A DNA stretch of 64,000 nt from DASREM01 sp035652095 (GTDB lineage: Bacteria > Acidobacteriota > Terriglobia > Terriglobales > Acidobacteriaceae): the NCBI GenBank assembly GCA_035652095.1, contig DASREM010000045.1, positions 38,968-102,967 on the forward strand. Reading direction: 5' to 3'. The notes beneath the pieces are model-generated. The model searched no databases. It was not told the DNA's origin and saw nothing but the letters and a program-made list of their open reading frames with translations. A program made the translations under genes and the position numbers. Below, piece by piece: positions 33,400-43,120 of this stretch (its first letter is position 1; the number at the start of each line of letters is the position of its first letter).

Positions 33400-36315
33400 T
33401 TACGCAATTACTTCTGCCGCGATCCGCTCGGTCACGAAAGCTTCGATCACATCGCCGACTTTGACGTCGCCGTAGTTGGAAATCGAGATACCGCATTCCA
33501 TGCCGTTGCGAACTTCACTGGCGTCGTCTTTGAAACGCCGCAGCGAACCGACCTTGCCTTTGAATACGACCACGTTGTCACGCAGCAGCCGCACTTCGCT
33601 GTCGCGCTTGATCAAGCCGTCGGTCACGCGGCATCCGGCGACCGTACCCACTTTGGGGATACGGAAGGTGTCGAGAACCTCGGCGCGGCCCTGGTAGGTT
33701 TCGCGGATGGTGGGCTCGAGCAAGCCGGTCATGGCGCGCTTGATCTCGTCCTGCAACTCGTAAATGATCGAGTGCAGGCGGATATCCACTTTCTCCTGCT
33801 CGGCGAGTTCCTGCGCCTTGCGTTCCGGGCGCACGTTGAATCCGATAATGATGGCGTTCGACGCGGAAGCGAGGAGAACGTCGCTCTCGGTGATCGCTCC
33901 AACTCCGGAGCGGAGCACCTTCAGGCGAACCTTGTCGTTGGAAAGCTTCGAGAGCAGGTCGGTCAGTACTTCGACCGAACCGCCGACGTCACCCTTCAGG
34001 ATGATATTGAGTTCCTTGCTGCCGGCGGTCTTCATCTGCTCGGCAAGGCCCTCGAGGGACACTCGAGAACTCTTCGCCAAGGTAGCTTCACGCGCTTTCT
34101 GCTCGCGGTAATCGGAGATTCCGCGGGCCTTGTCGCGATCGGCAACCACGACGAACAGGTCGCCAGCCTGCGGCAGCCCTTCCATACCCAGAATTTCGAC
34201 CGGAGTGGACGGCGGAGCTTCTTCCAGTTGCGCGCCGCGATCGTCGAACATGGCGCGTACTTTGCCGTAGACATTTCCTACAACGAAGTTGTCGCTGGTA
34301 CGCAGGGTGCCGTTTTGAACCAGGACAGTCGCGACGGGCCCGCGTCCGCGATCGAGCTTGGCTTCCAGCACGACTCCGGTAGCGGGACGATCGGGAGTGG
34401 CTTTGAGCTCCTGCAGATCGGCAACCAGGCAGATCATTTCCATCAGTAGGTTGAGGTTGGTCTTCTGCTTTGCCGAAACATCCACGAACACTGTGGTGCC
34501 GCCCCAATCCTCAGGCATCAGGCCGCGATCGGCGAGTTGCTTCTTGACCCGGTCCGGCATGGCATCGGGTTTATCAATCTTGTTGACGGCGACAATGATG
34601 GGGACCTCCGCCGCATGGGCATGGTCAATCGCTTCCAGCGTCTGCGGCATGACCCCGTCATCGGCTGCGACTACCAGCACGACGATGTCGGTGGCCTTTG
34701 CCCCGCGCGCCCGCATGCGAGTGAACGCCTCGTGACCCGGCGTATCGAGGAACACGATCTGGCGTCCGTAGGCGGGCGACTCCTTGTCCTGAATCGTGAC
34801 TTTGTATGCGCCGATGTGCTGCGTGATTCCGCCCGCTTCCCCTTCGGCAACGCTGGTCGAGCGAATCGAGTCGAGCAGCGTGGTCTTGCCGTGGTCCACG
34901 TGACCCATGATGGTGACCACCGGCGGCCGAGGCATGGCCTCGGTTGTGGTTCCTTCTTCGCTGGCGGCGGCGTCGGCAACATCCTTCTGAGCCTGCTCTT
35001 CGAAGGTGATCACGTTGGTCTCGGCGCCGAAGAAGCGAGCCATTTCGCCGGCGAGCTCGGCGTCAAGCGTCTGGTTAATGGTCGCGAACACTCCACGACC
35101 CAGCAGACGAGCGATCAGGTCCTTGGCGCGAATTTCGAGCTTCTCGGCCAGGTCCTTCACGCTGATGCCTTCCGTGATGGTGATGCTGCGAGTAATGGGC
35201 GCCGGCTCATTCGACACCGTCATGCGCGGCGGTGGGACGTAGCCCTTCATTGGGCCCTCTTTCACACCGCGGGGGACATAGCGTTGTCCCGGCCTGCGCG
35301 AAGGACCTCCCGGGCGAGCGCCGGGACGAGTGGAACCTGGGGGAGGGGCGGCGGGCCCTACACCGAGTGGACGCGTGCCGGTGGGCGATTGCCGCGTCGG
35401 ATGCATGGGCCGGCGTTCCCCTGGACGCAAGGGCGGACGTGCTCCCGGAGGACCACCCGCGGGTCTGGGCCGCTGGAAAATCGGTTGCCCCGGCACCGGA
35501 CGGCCTGGCGCGGGACGTGGAGATCCAGTGGACGCCGCAGGGGGCGGAGTTGCCGGACGCGGTGGCGCCTTATAAACCGGCCGCGGACCCGTCTGCGGAA
35601 CGATCATGCGCGGCTTTGGCGGCTGAGATGTTGGGGGCGCCGCTGGCTTGGCGGCCGTCGGCGGAACCTGCGCTACCGGAGCACTCGGCGGCGGAGTGGT
35701 CGGCGCGGAAGGCTCGGAAACCGCTGGGGGCGCCGCGGCCTGCGCACTCGACGGAGCATCGGAGGTACGCGGAGGTTCACTGACTTCAGGCGGCGCTACA
35801 GCCGCCGGTGGTTGGGGGGCTGGGCGCGGCGGAACCGTAAATGTCGGACGCGGCTGCTGGCTGGGTACGATCAGCCTGGGCGCGGGTGCCGGCGCCTGGG
35901 GTTGCGGCGGCACTGGAACCGGCGGCTTGGCTGCCGGTGGAGGCGCAACGGCGGGCTTAGTTTCGGTGACCGGAGGCGGCACAATTGCGGGCCGCGGAGG
36001 AGTTGCTACGGCAGGCGGTGCCGCCTGCTTGGCACGGATTGCGTTCAATACATCCCCTGGCTTTGAGATATGCGACAGGTCGATCTTGGTCCTGATCTCG
36101 TCGCTTTCGCTGCGTGCGGTGCGGGCAGCCCTGCTGGCGCTGGTACCCTCGTTCTGCGCCTGGAAGTGGGCACGCACTTTGACCGCTTCATGTTCTTCGA
36201 TCGAACTGGAATGGGTTTTCTTCTCGGTAACGCCCACGATGGGCAATACATCAAGAATGGCTTTGCTCTTGACTTCCAGTTCCCTGGCCAGGTCGTTGAT
36301 TCGAATCTTGCTCAT
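33400..36315 (-). CDS. infB: Translation initiation factor IF-2
   Basis: 971-residue GTPase that brings initiator tRNA to the 30S subunit. A short N-terminal domain (about 1-55) is followed by a very long Pro/Ala-rich linker (about 95-380). The IF2N core is at about 375-430. The G domain has GHVDHGKTTLLDSIR, LDTPGHEAFTRMRARG and NKIDKPDA; domains II-IV follow. Ribosome binding sites (GGAGG, AGGG) precede the ATG. The GC-rich linker gives long antisense frames, which are not genes. Confidence 0.98.
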   Translation of the reverse strand: MSKIRINDLARELEVKSKAILDVLPIVGVTEKKTHSSSIEEHEAVKVRAHFQAQNEGTSASRAARTARSESDEIRTKIDLSHISKPGDVLNAIRAKQAAPPAVATPPRPAIVPPPVTETKPAVAPPPAAKPPVPVPPQPQAPAPAPRLIVPSQQPRPTFTVPPRPAPQPPAAVAPPEVSEPPRTSDAPSSAQAAAPPAVSEPSAPTTPPPSAPVAQVPPTAAKPAAPPTSQPPKPRMIVPQTGPRPVYKAPPRPATPPPAASTGSPRPAPGRPVPGQPIFQRPRPAGGPPGARPPLRPGERRPMHPTRQSPTGTRPLGVGPAAPPPGSTRPGARPGGPSRRPGQRYVPRGVKEGPMKGYVPPPRMTVSNEPAPITRSITITEGISVKDLAEKLEIRAKDLIARLLGRGVFATINQTLDAELAGEMARFFGAETNVITFEEQAQKDVADAAASEEGTTTEAMPRPPVVTIMGHVDHGKTTLLDSIRSTSVAEGEAGGITQHIGAYKVTIQDKESPAYGRQIVFLDTPGHEAFTRMRARGAKATDIVVLVVAADDGVMPQTLEAIDHAHAAEVPIIVAVNKIDKPDAMPDRVKKQLADRGLMPEDWGGTTVFVDVSAKQKTNLNLLMEMICLVADLQELKATPDRPATGVVLEAKLDRGRGPVATVLVQNGTLRTSDNFVVGNVYGKVRAMFDDRGAQLEEAPPSTPVEILGMEGLPQAGDLFVVVADRDKARGISDYREQKAREATLAKSSRVSLEGLAEQMKTAGSKELNIILKGDVGGSVEVLTDLLSKLSNDKVRLKVLRSGVGAITESDVLLASASNAIIIGFNVRPERKAQELAEQEKVDIRLHSIIYELQDEIKRAMTGLLEPTIRETYQGRAEVLDTFRIPKVGTVAGCRVTDGLIKRDSEVRLLRDNVVVFKGKVGSLRRFKDDASEVRNGMECGISISNYGDVKVGDVIEAFVTERIAAEVIA

Positions 36316-36391
36316 CCGCCCTCTGTTTCCTCCGGACTGTCCCGCTAAGTCTTCATATCAACCTCACGGTCGCAGCATCAAAATTTTCCCT

Positions 36392-36410
36392 GGAGTCGAG
36401 CAGCGACTCC
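36392..36410 (-). promoter_or_regulatory. Hairpin between nusA and infB
   Basis: 7-bp perfect stem (GGAGTCG / CGACTCC) with a five-base loop, followed on the minus strand by AGGGAAAATTTT. It may tune the transcription or decay of the nusA-infB mRNA. The usual small gene rnpM/ylxR is not found in this 108-base spacer. Confidence 0.45.
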
Positions 36411-36423
36411 AAAATCCCGCGGA

Positions 36424-37887
36424 TCACTGCTCTCCGCTACCTTCATTCGATTCATTGGCCACGGCCTGTGACTCAGGCGCAGGCTCCTGAGCTTCCTCGG
36501 CCGTTTCGGTTTGCGCCTCGGCAACTTCGGTTTGGGCGAGGGCTTGTTCTTCACCTTCCGAAGCCTCGGCCGGTGCCGCTTCCTCGTCGGCAGGCGCGAC
36601 TTCGCCGCCCTCCAAACCGGAAAAGTAATTATTGACTGCCAAGCTGATTTTTTCCACCGTTTTGGGGCCGATACCCTCGATCGCCTCCAGTTGCTCGGGC
36701 GTCATGTCAGCCAATGCTTCCACCGTGGTTACGCCGGCCGCGTTCAGCTTCTCGACCAAGCCTTCCCCCAGTCCTGGAACATTCTCCAGCGGAGTAGAAG
36801 TTGTGGGCACCAACTCGGACATCTGGCGCTCGACTTCCTGGCGCTTCTCTTCCTCGCTCTTGATGTCAATTTTCCACCCCAGCAGCTTGGCTGCGAGGCG
36901 TACGTTCTGACCCTTCTTGCCGATGGCGAGGGAAAGCTGGGTATCGTCCACCACCACTTCGAGGTGCTTCTCACCGGGATCGAGGACCGTGACCCGGCTG
37001 ACCTTGGCGGGTTGCAGCGCCTTTTCGGCAAAGGTCACCGAATCTTCGTGGTATTCGATGATGTCGATTTTTTCGCCGCGCAACTCGCGAATGATGGACT
37101 GCACGCGCATCCCTTTCATTCCGACGCAGGCGCCGACCGCGTCCACGTCCTTGTCCTTCGACATGACGGCGATCTTGGTGCGCTCTCCGGCTTCGCGGGC
37201 GATGGCGCGAATCACCACGGTGCCGTCGTAGATCTCGGGAACTTCGGTCTGGAACAGGTGCTGGACCAATTCCGGCGCAGCCCGGGAGACCACGACCGCA
37301 GGCCCCTTGGATGCCCTTTCCACGCGGGCAATCACCACGCGCACACGCTCGCCGATGGCGAACGACTCCAGTCGCGACTGCTCCTTGCGCGGCATGCGGG
37401 ATTCCGCTTTGCCAAGGTCGAAGATCACGTCCGGACCTTCAATGCGCTTTACCGTGGCAGTAACGATCTCTCCGACGCGACCGATGTACTCGTTGTAGAC
37501 GGTATCGCGCTCCGCTTCACGGACCTTCTGGAAAATGACCTGCTTGGCCAGTTGAGCTGCAATGCGCCCGAGAATGCCCTCGGTCTCTTTTGGAATCAGC
37601 AGTTCGCCGCCGACTTCGATATCGGGATTGACCTTGCGGGCGTCCTCGACGGTGACCTGGAGAGCCGGATCCTCGACCTGCTCGGGAGTTTCCACGACCG
37701 CTTTGACCGCATAGGCGCGGATCTTTCCGGTTTCCTTGTCCAATTCGGCGCGCAAATTTTCCTGAGTCTTGTAGTACTTGCGAGTGGCGACAACGATCGC
37801 GTCTTCCACCGCGCTCACCACAATCTGCGGATCAATTCCCTTTTCTCTACTCAGGGCGTCGATAGTGTTGTAAAGCTCACTTGCCAT
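36424..37887 (-). CDS. nusA: Transcription termination/antitermination factor NusA
   Basis: About 487 residues. N-terminal RNA polymerase-binding domain (MASELYNTIDALSREKGIDP), S1 domain (YIGRVGEIVTATVKRIEG), two KH domains (GACVGMKGMRVQSIIREL; LSLAIGKKGQNVRLAAKLLGWKI). One C-terminal helix-hairpin-helix repeat (VEALADMTPEQLEAIEGIGP) plus a preceding partial one, and then an acidic Glu/Ala/Gln tail. The ATG at 37887 matches other NusA proteins; the frame extends ten codons upstream without support. Confidence 0.97.
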   Translation of the reverse strand: MASELYNTIDALSREKGIDPQIVVSAVEDAIVVATRKYYKTQENLRAELDKETGKIRAYAVKAVVETPEQVEDPALQVTVEDARKVNPDIEVGGELLIPKETEGILGRIAAQLAKQVIFQKVREAERDTVYNEYIGRVGEIVTATVKRIEGPDVIFDLGKAESRMPRKEQSRLESFAIGERVRVVIARVERASKGPAVVVSRAAPELVQHLFQTEVPEIYDGTVVIRAIAREAGERTKIAVMSKDKDVDAVGACVGMKGMRVQSIIRELRGEKIDIIEYHEDSVTFAEKALQPAKVSRVTVLDPGEKHLEVVVDDTQLSLAIGKKGQNVRLAAKLLGWKIDIKSEEEKRQEVERQMSELVPTTSTPLENVPGLGEGLVEKLNAAGVTTVEALADMTPEQLEAIEGIGPKTVEKISLAVNNYFSGLEGGEVAPADEEAAPAEASEGEEQALAQTEVAEAQTETAEEAQEPAPESQAVANESNEGSGEQ

Positions 37888-37954
37888 AAGGAAATCCGAC
37901 CTCGGACCCCGGCCCACCGCTTCACCGTTGAAGCTGAAAGGAGAAGCCGGTCTT

Positions 37955-38452
37955 TCAAATTTCAGGAACTAAGTTGGCCTTCTCGATATTCGCCAATTCG
38001 ATTTCCAGCTTGTCCGATTCGTTGCCATCCTTCGGACGAAACTTTCGGCGAGCGTCGCTGATATCGAGCGTCAAACGATTGTCACAAAATGCTTGCAAGC
38101 GTCCTTCAAAGTGCCGGTTGTTGCGTACCGCCTCGCGGGTGGTCAGTTTCACCAGACTCCCCACAAAGCGCTCGAAGTCCGCGGGGCGTGACAGCTTGCG
38201 GTCAAGCCCCGGCGATGAAACCTCCAAGGTGTAGGAGCCGCCGGGGATTACATCCTCGACGTCAAGAATGGTTCCTACTTCCCGGCTCAGGTTCGCACAA
38301 TCCTCGTGAGTGACCCCGCCGGGCTTGTCGATGAAAATGCGCAGCATCCGGGCCTTGCCACCGCCACGCATCTCAAGTTCAACCACTTCAAGGCCGCTCG
38401 AGGCCGCCACACGGTCCGCAATTTCGCGCACCCGATCGATCTCAAATACCAT
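37955..38452 (-). CDS. rimP: Ribosome maturation factor RimP
   Basis: 165 residues, needed for 30S assembly. The N-terminal alpha/beta domain has LEVVELEMRGGGKARMLRIFID and the central ISRxLS-like block CANLSREVGTILDVED, followed by YTLEVSSPGLDRKLSRPADF, a strong family signature. First gene of the rimP-nusA-infB operon. A divergent gene starts 207 bases away, so the promoter should lie in between. Confidence 0.96.
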   Translation of the reverse strand: MVFEIDRVREIADRVAASSGLEVVELEMRGGGKARMLRIFIDKPGGVTHEDCANLSREVGTILDVEDVIPGGSYTLEVSSPGLDRKLSRPADFERFVGSLVKLTTREAVRNNRHFEGRLQAFCDNRLTLDISDARRKFRPKDGNESDKLEIELANIEKANLVPEI

Positions 38453-38659
38453 GGATCCAATAACTTGCGACTTATCGCTGAAATTCCAGCGCAGGACGAA
38501 ATTGGCGGAAACTAAAAAGTGGGCTTTCGCCCACTGGTGTGTCTCGCCGCATACTGGTAACTACACAACAGTTTCCAGCTACAACTATACGCCGCTGATC
38601 TGGAAAAAACAAACGGCGGAAGGCTCGCGAGTTACAATGAAAAGGTACTCTGGAAATGT

Positions 38660-40429
38660 ATGCGCCAGCGTCTGTTGGTCCTGTTCTTCTGCCCCGCATT
38701 GCTAATCTCGCTTTCGGCAGCGCAGCGCAAAACCGCACCCGCGCCCAGAGGTAAGTCTGCCCCGCCGCCTGCTCGAACCTACTCACCCATGTCATTGCCC
38801 GGCCGTTACAACGTGGCGCATGCCTACGAGGAAGGCAAAGTGGAATTCAAAAGCGAAACCGTCCTGGTGCAAGTGCCTATGATCGTAAGCGACAAGGCGG
38901 GCACGCACGTGCACGGGCTCGGCCGGGCCGATTTCACGGTACTGGAGGACGGGAAGCCCCAGAAGATTGCGACCTTCGAGGAGATCGAACCGAGCCGTGC
39001 GCCCCTCGATTTGCCCAAGGGAAAAACACAATTTGTGAACCTGGCCGCGGCTGGTGATGCCCCGCGGTCGATTGTTGTTTTTGCTCTTGATACTGTAAAC
39101 ACCCCGTATCTTGACCAGTATTACGGGCGAAAACAGTTAATCGAATACCTGGCTGATCACGTCGCGAGTGGACAGGTTCTTTCGCTGGTGCTGATCACCA
39201 GCCGCGGCGTGAAGGTGATTCATGACTTTACGGCCGACCCGGGTGAACTCATCAAGGCGTTGCAGAACGTCAAAGGTGAGATTCCCACCATGCAAGGGGT
39301 CGATGTCGATGTTCAAGCAGCCGCGGTGGTGGGCAGAGATCTGCCAGATAGTGCGGTCGCATCGCTGAACAATATCGCTCCCCGCGCTCAGACGCAGCCG
39401 GCACTCGAGGATTTCTTGCGGAATGGTGAAGCTACGCTCGCGCGCATGCAGCAGGACCAGGCCATCGAGCACACGATGAAGGCGTTCCTTACAATCGCAT
39501 GGTCGCTGTCGGGAGTTCCTGGGAAGAAATCAATCATCTGGGCGACTGGCGGATTCCCTTTCTTCATTGATTCCCCGGCTGCCGTACCGGGCGGGCACCT
39601 GTCGCTCCTGTATGAACGAGCCATGCAGGCCTTGAACGATGCCGAGATTTCGGTTTATCCCGTGGACGTTCGCGGGCTGGTGAACTACACCGTCAGTGAT
39701 CTTTCCTCAACCGGCGGTGGTTCCAGCTACGCCCGCTCGGTGGCCGCGCGCGCCTGGTTGCAGGATTCCACGCAGGAGATGCTCCGGGACTTCGCCGAGA
39801 TGACGGGGGGACGCGCCTTCTACAACAGCAACGACCTGGAAAAGGGATACAACCGGGCTGTAGACGATTCTTCCTCGTATTATGTCGTCGGATATTACCT
39901 CGACACCTCCAATACCAAACCAGGCTGGCGGAAACTAAAGGTAAAGACCGGCAAACCAAATCTCGAGGTACGAGCGCGGAGCGGCTTTTTTGTCACCAGA
40001 GCGACGGTTGATCCGGACCTGACTCGCCAATCGGATATCACTTACGCGCTCTCGTCGCCGTTCGACAGCACTGGCATCGCTCTCACCGCAAAGTGGCGGA
40101 ACACGGTTGCAGGTGGAGAAAAGCGAAAGGTCAACTTCGGATTACTGGTTCCACCGGACGGAATTCTGGCGCAAGGTTCTCACAATCATGTGAACCTGGA
40201 TGTCAGGATCATGGCCCTGGCCAAGAAGGACGGCAAAATCGCCGATGGCGTCAGCGAAACCATCGAGGCCGACATGAACGCTGATACGCTGGCCAAGCTT
40301 AGAGCCGATGGACTCGCCTACAACAACCTGCTTGAGCTCTCACCCGGCGAGTACGTTGTCCGATTTGTGGTTCGCGATAACGGAACCGGCAAAGTTGGAC
40401 GGGTTACCGCGCCGCTGACCGTGAACTAA
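38660..40429 (+). CDS. Secreted VWFA-related protein (Acidobacteria-type)
   Basis: 589 residues with a signal peptide (LLVLFFCPALLISLSAAQ). After a Pro/Ala-rich stretch, FKSETVLVQVPMIVSDKAG and VHGLGRADFTVLEDGKPQKI form the N-terminal domain, followed by a von Willebrand A-like domain (about 135-400). It begins VVFALDTVNTPY, where the usual DxSxS metal site is D-T-V-N-T. A beta-rich C-terminus with PGWRKLKVKTGKPNLEVRARSGFF follows. The TIGR03436 type is almost limited to Acidobacteriota, and the role is unknown. A possible -10 TACAAT is at about 38633. Confidence 0.9.
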   Translation: MRQRLLVLFFCPALLISLSAAQRKTAPAPRGKSAPPPARTYSPMSLPGRYNVAHAYEEGKVEFKSETVLVQVPMIVSDKAGTHVHGLGRADFTVLEDGKPQKIATFEEIEPSRAPLDLPKGKTQFVNLAAAGDAPRSIVVFALDTVNTPYLDQYYGRKQLIEYLADHVASGQVLSLVLITSRGVKVIHDFTADPGELIKALQNVKGEIPTMQGVDVDVQAAAVVGRDLPDSAVASLNNIAPRAQTQPALEDFLRNGEATLARMQQDQAIEHTMKAFLTIAWSLSGVPGKKSIIWATGGFPFFIDSPAAVPGGHLSLLYERAMQALNDAEISVYPVDVRGLVNYTVSDLSSTGGGSSYARSVAARAWLQDSTQEMLRDFAEMTGGRAFYNSNDLEKGYNRAVDDSSSYYVVGYYLDTSNTKPGWRKLKVKTGKPNLEVRARSGFFVTRATVDPDLTRQSDITYALSSPFDSTGIALTAKWRNTVAGGEKRKVNFGLLVPPDGILAQGSHNHVNLDVRIMALAKKDGKIADGVSETIEADMNADTLAKLRADGLAYNNLLELSPGEYVVRFVVRDNGTGKVGRVTAPLTVN

Positions 40430-40486
40430 ATCTGTTCCCCTACAAAGTATTGATAAGCTTGAGATCGAAGCTCGCGCGGCCGACAA

Positions 40487-42229
40487 CTACGGCGTCTTCG
40501 CGGTCAAGGTTCCAACCAGCCCTGTTCGCACATCCTGCACCGCGATCCGGAGGTCATCGTTGGCGGGGGTTTTATCCACGTCCAGATGAAGCAGGATGCC
40601 CTTCTGCAGGATCTGCTGGTAGATGTCATCTTTGAAAGTCTGATCCACCTTCTGGCTGGCGCTTTGAATCATCTTGCCATCGTGGGAGTACACGGCCGCA
40701 TAGACAGCTAGGTTCAGTTTCTTGCCGCCCGAAGCGTCGGCTGCGCTCACGGTGCGCGGGTCGATCAGCATGTCAATGCCGGTCCCCTTGTCACTCTTTT
40801 TGACTTGAGCACTGAAGATCACCTGCGTGTCCGGCACCATATCGCGCAACGCTTCCGCGACTTGCAGGTCTGCCTTCTTGTCTTTCACCTGCGTAGGATC
40901 GATGGCGAAATATCCTTGACGGTGGCGAACCTCTACTGCGTCTTTGTTCACCTTCACCTTGATCTGCCGGTATTTCCCATCCATCTTCTTGTCGTCGGGG
41001 TAATAACCGATGGTGTAAGAGGACGAGTTATCCGCTACGGCAAGGGCTACGCCTTGTCGCACGTCGTTCTGATTGACATACGCTCTCCCGCCGGTTTCGT
41101 TGGCAATGGCGCGCATCGTGTCATGACTTGCGGAGGTGTCGGTCGCGCGAGCCACGGCAATTTCGGATGTGTTGCTCACCTGGCGGTTGGCCGAGTCGGA
41201 AGATAGAAACTCCATGCCGCTTATCAAGCCACGCACGTCGACCGGATAGATGGCTATCTGCGAGGCCGCCAGTTGCGAGGACACAACGCGGATCTCGTCG
41301 GCGTGGGAACTGCGTTGCGACGCGGCGAGCGATCCGGCTGCGATCGTGCCCACGCCTTTCTGCTGAATGTTGGGCAAAGAGGCGAGCAACTCGGCCCCGC
41401 TGACGTTGCGATCCTCGGGAATCAGTTCGAAGGGGAACGTGGCAGTCAGCCAGACTACGTTCTTGCGTCCCGGAATTCCCGCGAGAATGCGCGACAGACC
41501 GCGCATGGCGCCGAGCGTAATCTCGAACTGGCGATCAAACTGGAAACTGACCTGAGCCGACTGGAAGGAGGTGATTTCGCTCTGTGCGAATTCAAGTTGG
41601 CTGGTCAATCCTGGGCTGTAATCGGTGGAGCCTACAACCGTACTGACCTGTCGCGCCGCCGCCGGTCCCAACTTCTGCTCCTCAGGTTTATAGTGTTCGA
41701 GGGCGGTCATCAGCACCTGTGGATCGCTGGTAAAATCCTGTAGCGCCCTGAGGGAGTCTGTCAGCGCGAACACTCCCATGCGCTCACCGGGCTTCATCTG
41801 CTCCCTCACGTACTTGAGCATCTGCTGGCGTGCGTAGGCCTGATCGCGGAACGCAGTATTGACGGCATCCAGGAGCAGTATCGTGACCGGCTTGCCAGTG
41901 AAGCGGAATTCAGGCTTGTTGGAGTAGATCCCCGGCCCCAGTTCGGGCGGGCTGGCCACCTTCTGCATATCTTCGGGCGTGCTGAAGAACGCAATCTTCT
42001 GGTTCTTTCCCTTCTCCTGGACAGTGAAATCCTCGGGCTTGAGTCCGGTGATGGGTTTGCCCTGCCTGTCGGTAACGACCACATCCACCAGGACGAGGTG
42101 AGTACTGACCCGGATCGTGGGCGCAGGAACTTCACTCTGCGATTGCGAGCGGGCCGGAATCCATCCCATTACCGAAATCATGGCCGCGACAAGTACTCCA
42201 CGCCGCAGCCGGACACTGTACTTCTTCAT
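40487..42229 (-). CDS. Secreted VWFA-related protein (Acidobacteria-type), second copy
   Basis: About 580 residues from the ATG at 42229, which has GGAGG in front and opens a signal peptide (MKKYSVRLRRGVLVAAMISV, ending near SQSQ). It has the same layout as the convergent 38660-40429 protein: STHLVLVDVVVTDRQGKPI, GLKPEDFTVQEKGKNQKI, a VWFA domain starting ILLLDAVNTAF, and a C-terminal KYRQIKVKVNKDAVEVRHRQGYF. The two are paralogues with their 3' ends facing, 57 bases apart. Confidence 0.9.
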   Translation of the reverse strand: MKKYSVRLRRGVLVAAMISVMGWIPARSQSQSEVPAPTIRVSTHLVLVDVVVTDRQGKPITGLKPEDFTVQEKGKNQKIAFFSTPEDMQKVASPPELGPGIYSNKPEFRFTGKPVTILLLDAVNTAFRDQAYARQQMLKYVREQMKPGERMGVFALTDSLRALQDFTSDPQVLMTALEHYKPEEQKLGPAAARQVSTVVGSTDYSPGLTSQLEFAQSEITSFQSAQVSFQFDRQFEITLGAMRGLSRILAGIPGRKNVVWLTATFPFELIPEDRNVSGAELLASLPNIQQKGVGTIAAGSLAASQRSSHADEIRVVSSQLAASQIAIYPVDVRGLISGMEFLSSDSANRQVSNTSEIAVARATDTSASHDTMRAIANETGGRAYVNQNDVRQGVALAVADNSSSYTIGYYPDDKKMDGKYRQIKVKVNKDAVEVRHRQGYFAIDPTQVKDKKADLQVAEALRDMVPDTQVIFSAQVKKSDKGTGIDMLIDPRTVSAADASGGKKLNLAVYAAVYSHDGKMIQSASQKVDQTFKDDIYQQILQKGILLHLDVDKTPANDDLRIAVQDVRTGLVGTLTAKTP

Positions 42230-42367
42230 GACAACCTCCGCCTGTTGCCGCTCTGGACGGATCACAAGGTATTCTGTCTGGGGTGTTATGGCAAGTACTT
42301 TGGCATGGCGGGACGCTCGATTCTGGAATCTCGAACCTCAGTTACAATCTATGCTCAGCCTTCGGAC

Positions 42368-43042
42368 ATGGACCCACATACAGTTCTGATCATTGACGAT
42401 GAAGAAGCCGGGCTATACGTTCGGAAGCTTGTGTTAGAGGCCGAGGGTTATCAGGTAGTGTCGGCGTTAGACGGGATGCAAGGTCTGAAGGTGTTTCGCC
42501 GGCAGAGGGTCGACGCCGTGATCACCGATCAGGTGATGCCTGGTCTCGATGGAGTTCAGGTGGCCAGGGAAATCAAGCAGCAGAACCGCAGAGTTCCGGT
42601 GATCATGCTTTCCGCGATACCCACCGAACCTGAGGGCGCCGGCGCTGTTGTCGATGCATTTGTGGTGAAAGGCCAGTCCCCGGCGGTTTTGCTGGAAAGG
42701 CTGGGGTCGCTGCTGCGAATTCGTCGCCATTCCCATGAAGATTTCGATGGCAAGTACGTCGCCTTTGTAGATCAAAACCGAAAATACCTGGATGTCACCG
42801 ACGGCGTCTGCGAACTGCTGGGCTATAGCCGCTCTGAACTGTTGCGCATGCGCATTGACGACGTAGCCGCTCCGCAGGAGGTGAAAAATGTCCCGCCCCT
42901 GTTTGAGCGCTACGTCTCGGAAAAAAGTCTAGACGGAATTTTCAGATTGCAGAACCGGCAGGGGAATATTCTTCGCATTCGCTACCATTCGCGCGTCTTC
43001 CCTGATGGATGCATGGTGGCACGCTGGGAACCTCAACTCTGA
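42368..43042 (+). CDS. Receiver-PAS protein
   Basis: 224 residues: a response-regulator receiver (1-120) with LIIDDEEAG and phosphoacceptor D54 (AVITDQVMPGLDG), followed by a PAS domain (about 130-215; YVAFVDQNRKYLDVTDGVCELLGYSRSELL, RMRIDDVAAP). There is no DNA-binding or catalytic output, so it may act as an adaptor, or in contact with a kinase encoded elsewhere. The ATG at 42368 is chosen because the receiver starts right after it. Confidence 0.88.
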   Translation: MDPHTVLIIDDEEAGLYVRKLVLEAEGYQVVSALDGMQGLKVFRRQRVDAVITDQVMPGLDGVQVAREIKQQNRRVPVIMLSAIPTEPEGAGAVVDAFVVKGQSPAVLLERLGSLLRIRRHSHEDFDGKYVAFVDQNRKYLDVTDGVCELLGYSRSELLRMRIDDVAAPQEVKNVPPLFERYVSEKSLDGIFRLQNRQGNILRIRYHSRVFPDGCMVARWEPQL

Positions 43043-43064
43043 GGCGAGCGTCGGGGCCGATTAT

Positions 43065-43094
43065 TTGCTTGAAATCATCTTCACTCTCTACAAT
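43065..43094 (+). promoter_or_regulatory. Putative sigma70-type promoter of guaB
   Basis: TTGCTT (43065-43070) and TACAAT (43089-43094) are separated by 18 bases. The predicted start near 43101 would give a 5' leader of about 20 bases before the guaB ATG. Confidence 0.5.
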
Positions 43095-43120
43095 AAGTCT
43101 TTAGCCCACCGGCAAAAAAT

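Noticed and set aside
34537..36066. Open frame of 509 codons on the plus strand, antisense to infB
   Set aside because: It lies opposite the GC-rich Pro/Ala linker of IF-2, where codon bias keeps the opposite strand open. The product is Arg/Gly-rich nonsense with no known domain.
36511..38061. Open frame of 516 codons antisense to nusA and rimP
   Set aside because: It runs across the stop of rimP and the start of nusA. The sense genes are well conserved and the product shows no family features.
43043..43120. Purine riboswitch before guaB
   Set aside because: The leader is only about 20 bases after the predicted transcription start, too short for a riboswitch, and no conserved core is seen.
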